Assembly (NCBI RefSeq): GCF_040412425.1
Contig: NC_089766.1
Location: forward strand, 50,589,297-50,653,296
Reading direction: 5' to 3'
DNA from: Macrobrachium rosenbergii
Taxonomy: Eukaryota; Arthropoda; Malacostraca; Decapoda; Palaemonidae
DNA: 64,000 nt
Of this stretch, positions 58,240 to 64,000 are shown one piece after another. The notes beneath the pieces were generated by a model. It did not search any database, was not told the DNA's origin, and was given only the letters and a program-made list of their open reading frames with translations. Each line of letters opens with the position of its first letter. Position 1 is the stretch's first letter. A program made the position numbers and the translations under genes.

Positions 58240-58930
58240 ATCTGGGGGCAAGCAACCGTGAATGTGCTCCACTGTTAGCATCTCACCACTGCAAGCACAC
58301 TCTGGGAGGCTGCCCCTTCTAAAATAAACTGATGCACAACAAGGTGCCCAATCCTCATTCTGCTTAGAACTATTTCTGTCTGTCTATCCGACTGGAAAGA
58401 TTTTATGCCACGGCAATATACTATTTCTGATTTTTCATACTTATTATTGGCAGAGAAGAAGTCCATCTTTTCTAACCATTTGTTTAAATATAAGATCTAA
58501 AAGGACCTTTTTAGGTCTGTGCGGCACTTTACTAAAGGCTGTTTCTGAATAGACACTAGCACCTTTCGCTTCTTATCTGCCATCTCATTTCCACAAATCC
58601 CTCACATGAGAAGGGACCCAACAGAAAGAGACAGATTTACCCAGATAATACAAAATGGAAGAGTTGATTCCTGAACTTTTTGAACTATGGATGGAAGCTA
58701 TTGAATTTTTGTCGTTTCTAAAGTGCTTTTGGAGTCCGAGAATGACGAAATTAGTGTTGCTACTTTCAAAAATCTATCCAGGCAGAGATCATGGCTGTTA
58801 GTTCTGTTAGGAATATGGATGCAGCCAGGTAGTTTAGCTGGGCATATGCTGTATCACCAAGGATAACTGCACAGCCAACACCACTATCCACCTTGATCCA
58901 TCAGTATAGATTTCTATTACTTAGTATGGG
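58240..58930 (-). pseudogene. RNase H and C-terminal fragment of the minus-strand LINE
   Basis: IYTDGSRW is followed, after a frame change, by GVGCAVILGDTAYAQLNYLA and ASIFLTELTAMISA, the DG(S) and E (in TELTA) parts of the LINE RNase H. At 58275-58466 the frame gives LSRMRIGHLVVHQFILEG and then LTVEHI, the typical post-RNase H tail. No intact domain remains. Confidence 0.75.
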
Positions 58931-59749
58931 CAGTATCGTGCTCCAAGAACTTCCTCTCAATCTCTTCCTCAGGACAGTCTTTTTTGTTATATGCTTTTTG
59001 CACGAAGATATGTAGCTTATTATGTGGATGTTGCTGGGATAAGCCATGAGGATACACAGGATGTTTCACTCTCCCATGTGACTTTCTGGGATTTTAAGAT
59101 GACTATCCCTAACATCTTCATTTAGTCTAATTTGGAATGGTCTAGAGGCTCTTAAAATTGTGAAAGAATCTGTGGAGTCTGCTTCTCTCAGCACTTGGAA
59201 GAGGGATTTTGGGAGCACTTTAATTCTAGCCACATCTTAATCCTAGTTCTTGCCTCCTTAGATCAAGGGGGAAGTTGGTCTGTATCAACATATGCTTTCT
59301 AACAGGCGAAGTTCTAAAAGCCCTGACATATTCTCAGCCTCCCATATTGTGTACAACGTCCAGTTCTTCAGCTTGGTTTTTACAAGCTGAGGAATAAATC
59401 TGACAGCCAGTTCAGCTTGGACTGACACAACGTGAGTCATACAGTCCTCAGTAGGATTTTTTATCAGCCCCAACTAAATCCAGAGACAACCTTTAAAATA
59501 TTGATTGTTTAACATTAGTCTTAGCATTTATGTGGTTGGCTCCATGTCAATTTCAAATAATGGTCATTCCCAAAATTTTACTTCCTTTTCATAAGGAAAT
59601 GATAGATCCTTTTAAACTATGGTGGAACCTCTTCCACACGCTGGCACCTAGTAAATCTTACAGAAACTGTTTTCGAGGAAGAGAATTTAAAAACCATTCT
59701 TATCAGCCCACTTTGTAATAGGCATTAACAGACCTTTGCAAATGTTTCA

Positions 59750-60090
59750 TATACTGACGAGAGGCATCATATCCTGTGCAGTATATTGCAAGGTCATCAA
59801 CAAAGCGAGTATTTAACAGGTGATGATATTTGTTGGCCAATACTGTTTATTGCAACTGAAAAAAAAGTGTCACACTTAACACATTCTCCTGTGGAACACC
59901 CTCCTCCTGCATTAAAAGGTTGGGAGAGTGTAAGCGTTCCACTCTAACCTAAAAATCTCTCTGTTAAAAAGGAATATATGAATTTAATCATTCTTCCACA
60001 TATGCCCATTTTGTGCAATTGTTTTAAGATGCCAATTCTCCAAGTGAAGTCATATGCTTTCTAGGCTCTAGAAAAATACCCTGGATAGTC
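59750..60090 (-). pseudogene. RT core fragment of the minus-strand LINE
   Basis: The minus strand reads AYDFTWRIGILKQLHKMGIC, a stop, then QEEGVPQENVLSVTLFFSVA, and then FVDDLAIYCTGYDASRQYMK in another frame. These are motif A surroundings, motif B (PQ...VLS.TLF) and motif C with FVDD in place of YADD. Stops and indels make it a pseudogene. Confidence 0.8.
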
Positions 60091-61249
60091 TGGACATCGT
60101 TTGGCAAACTTTGCTGATTTGGATTGGTTAGCCTCAGCAAAGGATCAAGGGTGGAACTGATTTTCCTGAAAACTAAAATTGAAATGGAGCATAGTCCTTT
60201 AGTTTCCAGGTGCCAAACTAACTGGTGTTTATCATTCTTTCTCCATCAGCTTACAAACACAGCTGGTAAGAGCGCTATTATTCATAGCTGGTGGCTTGGG
60301 AAGGTCTTTTTTATTAGGCTTTTTTATGGGGACAATTATGGATATTTTCCATCCTGGGTAAAATTCCACTTCCCATATTTTGTTTATAATCTTGAGTAGA
60401 TACTTTTACATCATCTGGGAGGTGTTTACATTTCATATAAAATTGAATCACCCCCGGGAGCTGTTGATTCAGTTGAGAGAAGCTCTGAAATTCTCTTAAG
60501 GAAAATTCTGTGGTTGTATGGTTCAGATTTTCCTGAATCACTTCAGAGTCATTTAGCCTTCCTGAATTCTCTGAAATTCAGAGAATAATTATCAGGCTGG
60601 AAATCTTGAGAAAAGTGTTTTCCCAGCTCACTGGCAACTTCAGTGGCTCTGTGATCAGAGTGTTATTGACTTTAATGAGGGTAATGGTGGATGCAACAAA
60701 TTTTCCACTAGTTTCCTAATTTTGCGCCACACCACTCTCAATGGAGTTTTGGAATTGATTCATTGATAATAAAGCCAACTCTCTCTTTGGCTTTCTTATA
60801 AAAATACCGCTGCTTGGCTAACGCACGATTATGATTACTTAGACTGAGGAGCCACTAGTTTTGTATCGTCGGTATATCTCCTAGTGACTTTCCTTGAGTA
60901 CTACATGTCTTATTCCACCAGGAAACTGCAGGTCTGCGAGGTTTACCTTTTGTCTTAGAGATCGAGCCTCCTCGGCACTCTTTCAGAGTGGATTCAATGA
61001 AGTAAACAGGTATCCAGGTGAGAATGAAATGACCCAAATTCCTTATCTAGATTGGACTGACTGAACTTGTCCCAGTCAGCATCCTCACTTCCACTTAGGT
61101 AATGCTCTTCAGATGGGGCATTTACAGCATATTTCCAGATGGATCGGGTAATGATCACTGCCATTCAAATCTTTCATTAACAGACCAGTTAAAGTCAAGG
61201 TGATATTTGTTGAACAAACACTTATGTCCAACATGATTGAACATGAATA

Positions 61250-64000
61250 TTAAATAAGTCCCATGATCCATCCATCACATCGTATATCCATTCACCAATC
61301 ATAACCAACTATTTTCCTGCTATCAAATAATGACTTCAAAGGGGGTTAGGGCATTTAAAATTTCACAACACAAAGAGTCAAACAATGACCACACTACACT
61401 ATTCAATGCCAAATAATGATACTAGGAAGTAAACAGCACATCAGACCTTCATCCACAATATTCACCAACCATGAGAGCAATATTATTAATGAGTGTAATA
61501 TTCATGATAATAATTGAAAATTATCATCATCCATCCATAGAACAACATACACTTTAACCCACCATGATATTTTATTCGTTCATTCACACAATATCATCCC
61601 TATCAATTATCAAATTCAGATTTTTCCACAATGTCATATCCAAACCACCTATGTCAGAAACAATCAACAAAAAGAAGCACATTTCCTACCATCTGATAAT
61701 GTTATTCTAGGTTGAGAGAAAGTTTTCTTTATCAGAGGTGGTTTTTGATTCAGTCCCTTGTTAAAGGTCGGTTTTGTAATACCATCAGATTCTTTGTGTT
61801 AAGTGCCTTGATGGTCAGGTGTCTACTGGTCTTCTGAATATTGTTGTTGCTGTTGCTTTGAGTCTTAGGACGGCATGACTGGTGTTGACTCACCTGGCTT
61901 TGGGCTTTATATACATTTGACTCACCTTTCTGGGTGGGGAGACTTTCTTAAGCACTGAACCCATTTGATGTTTTATTATAAAACCTCATCTGGGGATGTG
62001 TTCCTTGTGCGCTTCTTTGCAAAGGAATAAAGCTGCTACCTATCCCTGTTGTTAGTGTGTGGTAGTAACGACCGGCTGGTTAGAGTTTGCCTCTATTTGG
62101 GGCTGTTCCTTCGATTCTTTTCTGGTGGGAATGTTCGCATATGTTTAGCAAAGCTTTGTTTGGGTGCTGAATCTCCTGCCTTTACTTTTGTTTCCAATTT
62201 TCAGGTGTAGATTGTCCATGCTTTTGAAGTGTTTGGCAATTAGCTTCCAAAGCACTTCTGTGATTCAGGGTTCTGATTATTGTTTTTTAGCCGATGTAGA
62301 ATGTTTCAGAGCCCACTAGTAGATGTGTTATTGGAGGCTTTGCTTATTAGGATTCTTTCATCAACCTTATGACAGAAGCATAAGTGAGTTGGCACTCTAT
62401 TCTCGCTGCCATTACTTCACCCGCTTGCTGCACTAAGGCTGATGTGTTCTGCTGTCTGCCACTGCCAGCACTCTTCTTCGAACCTGGGTGCCTGGGGCAG
62501 GTCCTAGAATTTGGAGTGTGGTCGCCTTCTGCACTGAAAAACAGTACCGGCCGTCACACTAGGGCTGTCGTGCCTACAGAGTGCAGAACATCTTTTTATT
62601 AATACATGATTTAATATACGTATTCGCACATTTACGTATCATTTTGGCTTTGGGTTTGTATTTTTTACCTGCATCCTTTCGTGGCTGACGATGAGGGTAA
62701 AGTCAGGTAAATAACTAGAGGAGAAGGTTAGTAGGATGCATGTATCGCCTCCCCAGTTTTTTAACTTGGTATATGCAAGGCATCGTTTGAGAATCTCTCT
62801 CATTAAAGGCATGAAGATCTCTAGAGTATACCACCCTCTTAAAGTGCTAAAGAATTTATGGGACGCAATATGTTCAATATTCCCATCTTCAGGTGGTTTG
62901 AATTTGGTTAACAATACTGCTTATGTCTCGTTTCCTGCTTTTATTAATAAGTTCTCCTATACCTTTTCAAATTTCCGATGGTGATAGTACCCACTTTGTT
63001 CTCACAATGCATTCGGCACCTTTTATGAGATTACCTTCCCTCCTAAAGCCAGCAACACAAATTGGGGAGGTTCTGCTGCATGGAGACGATTCACGTTCTT
63101 CATCCTTTGGTACAAATCAAATAGATCAAGTCATTCACATTTCTCACACTTCTGAAAACACCTTTCGTGCTGGCACTGCATCGTTGAGGACATGGTCCAT
63201 GTAATTTCTTCTGAGCACTTCATATGTTTCCTGGGAAGAAGAGAGAATTTATAAGCAGAAAAAGTCCGCTTTGATCTTTTCTAGAGCCAATTTTATTCTT
63301 TCTACTTTTCCAAATTGCTTGGCTACACTGAAGCATTCATAGTCCAATGATAGGGCTAAATGTTAGTGCAATAGAGCACTCTATCTAAGTCAATTCCACC
63401 AGTTTGATACTCCCTGCGTCTCGAGTCTGCTAGTCCAATGGTCGAGTCAGGTCCATCTACGCCAGAAGTCGTTTCCCATGCCAGTAAGTCGCCAGATCCA
63501 GGAGGGAATACATGAGTGCCAAATCCATTTTGAGAGAGCATTTTATATACTGCTTGCTATATCAAGAAGGCAATCGCGGACTGTATTGGGATCTTCCGCC
63601 AATGCATAAGTGAGAGTTGACTCAATGGTCCACCCCATACCCTACCCTGACGGGATAGCACCAACACGCTCAGTGGCCCAGGTATAAGCCCCATCCGCCT
63701 GCTGAGAGCTCTGCCCCCACCAATGGGGGGACCGGGACTCCCAACGCAGAAGCATGTTGGTGGCTTCCGGACAAAAGCCAGAGTTCCATCCAAACACCAG
63801 CCCCTGGATTCCGATGGGCTGATGCTCGAGATGGTCTCCTGCCTCAAGATAGCAAATGGGAGGGTCCCATCACTACCTCTGGGTCCAAACCATGTCAGGT
63901 GGTGACTTAACTAAACGCCAACTCCCACAATTAGCTTCCAGATGCCAAATTCTCCTAAAAACACGGTCCCTTCTCAGACTCAATTTAAGCAGCGAAATTT
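61250..64000 (-). other. probable 5' part (ORF1-like and UTR) of the minus-strand LINE, plus unassigned DNA
   Basis: Upstream of the LINE pol region, the minus strand near 63340-63260 reads YECFSVAKQFGKVERIKLAL, which resembles an RRM-type fold segment as found in ORF1 proteins of some LINEs. A G+C-richer block at 63580-63900 could be its 5' UTR. Open frames at 62639-62914 have no recognisable domain. Whether all of this belongs to one element, cut at the window edge, is inference. Confidence 0.35.

Larger units (their letters stand above)
58150..61250 (-). mobile_element. decayed non-LTR retrotransposon with EN, RT and RNase H, minus strand
   Basis: Reading the minus strand from 61250 down: an endonuclease end with LNGSDHYPIHLEI (about 61190-61150), a DADWDKFSQSN linker (about 61090-61060), an RT with AYDFTWRIGILKQLHKMGI (about 60070-60010), GVPQENVLSVTLFFSVAIN (about 59905-59850) and FVDDLAIY (about 59805-59780), then RNase H with YTDGS (about 58900) and GVGCAVILGD, and a C-terminal SRMRIGHLVVHQF (58350 region) and LTVEHI block. 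Frames change repeatedly and many stops intervene. The layout fits I/Jockey-group LINEs with RNase H; the clade is inferred. Confidence 0.8.

Overview
The window looks like gene-poor, repeat-dense nuclear DNA from an arthropod, most likely a decapod crustacean (inference). It contains one multi-exon gene with GT-AG introns, long AT, CT and ATT microsatellites, many copies of a few short interspersed repeats, and arthropod-type LTR and non-LTR retrotransposons. There are no operons, no bacterial-style genes, no rRNA and no convincing tRNA gene. Species assignment is not possible from sequence reading alone.

The one gene I can support is on the minus strand, from 35204 down to the stop codon at 23340. 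Eight coding exons with matching phases and canonical splice sites give about 501 continuous residues of a major facilitator superfamily transporter of the MFSD6-like (MFS_1-like) type. The first coding exon or exons lie upstream of 35204 and I could not find them. Its largest visible intron (29960-35006) holds a short interspersed repeat and an antisense, 5'-truncated LINE.

Layout. 0-11.5 kb: low-complexity DNA, a 105-bp inverted repeat (2.05-2.35 kb), a 66-bp minisatellite (3.2-4.96 kb), a hairpin element, GT-rich arrays and copies of a short interspersed repeat called family A here. 11.56-16.36 kb: a GC-rich, frameshifted Ty3/Gypsy element with a full 5' LTR and a truncated 3' LTR. 16.4-23.3 kb: repeats, including hairpin elements (family H), one of which is split by a tRNA-derived SINE with a 15-bp target duplication. 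23.3-35.2 kb: the transporter gene. 36.7-39.8 kb: a cluster of fold-back elements carrying tRNA-like B-box sequences and bordered by (TA)n. 40.6-45.4 kb: a 2.2-kb segment duplicated in tandem, with a 51-bp minisatellite expanded in one copy, ending in a hAT-like element. 45.9-56.3 kb: low-complexity DNA, another large inverted repeat, a solo-LTR relic and an RT relic. 56.3-57.9 kb: an unusual two-level tandem array. 58.15-61.2 kb, probably on to 64 kb: a decayed non-LTR retrotransposon with RNase H on the minus strand.

No integrated multi-gene system is visible. The most informative content is the reconstructed transporter gene, the layered history of duplication and transposition at 40.7-45.4 kb, and several fold-back families.
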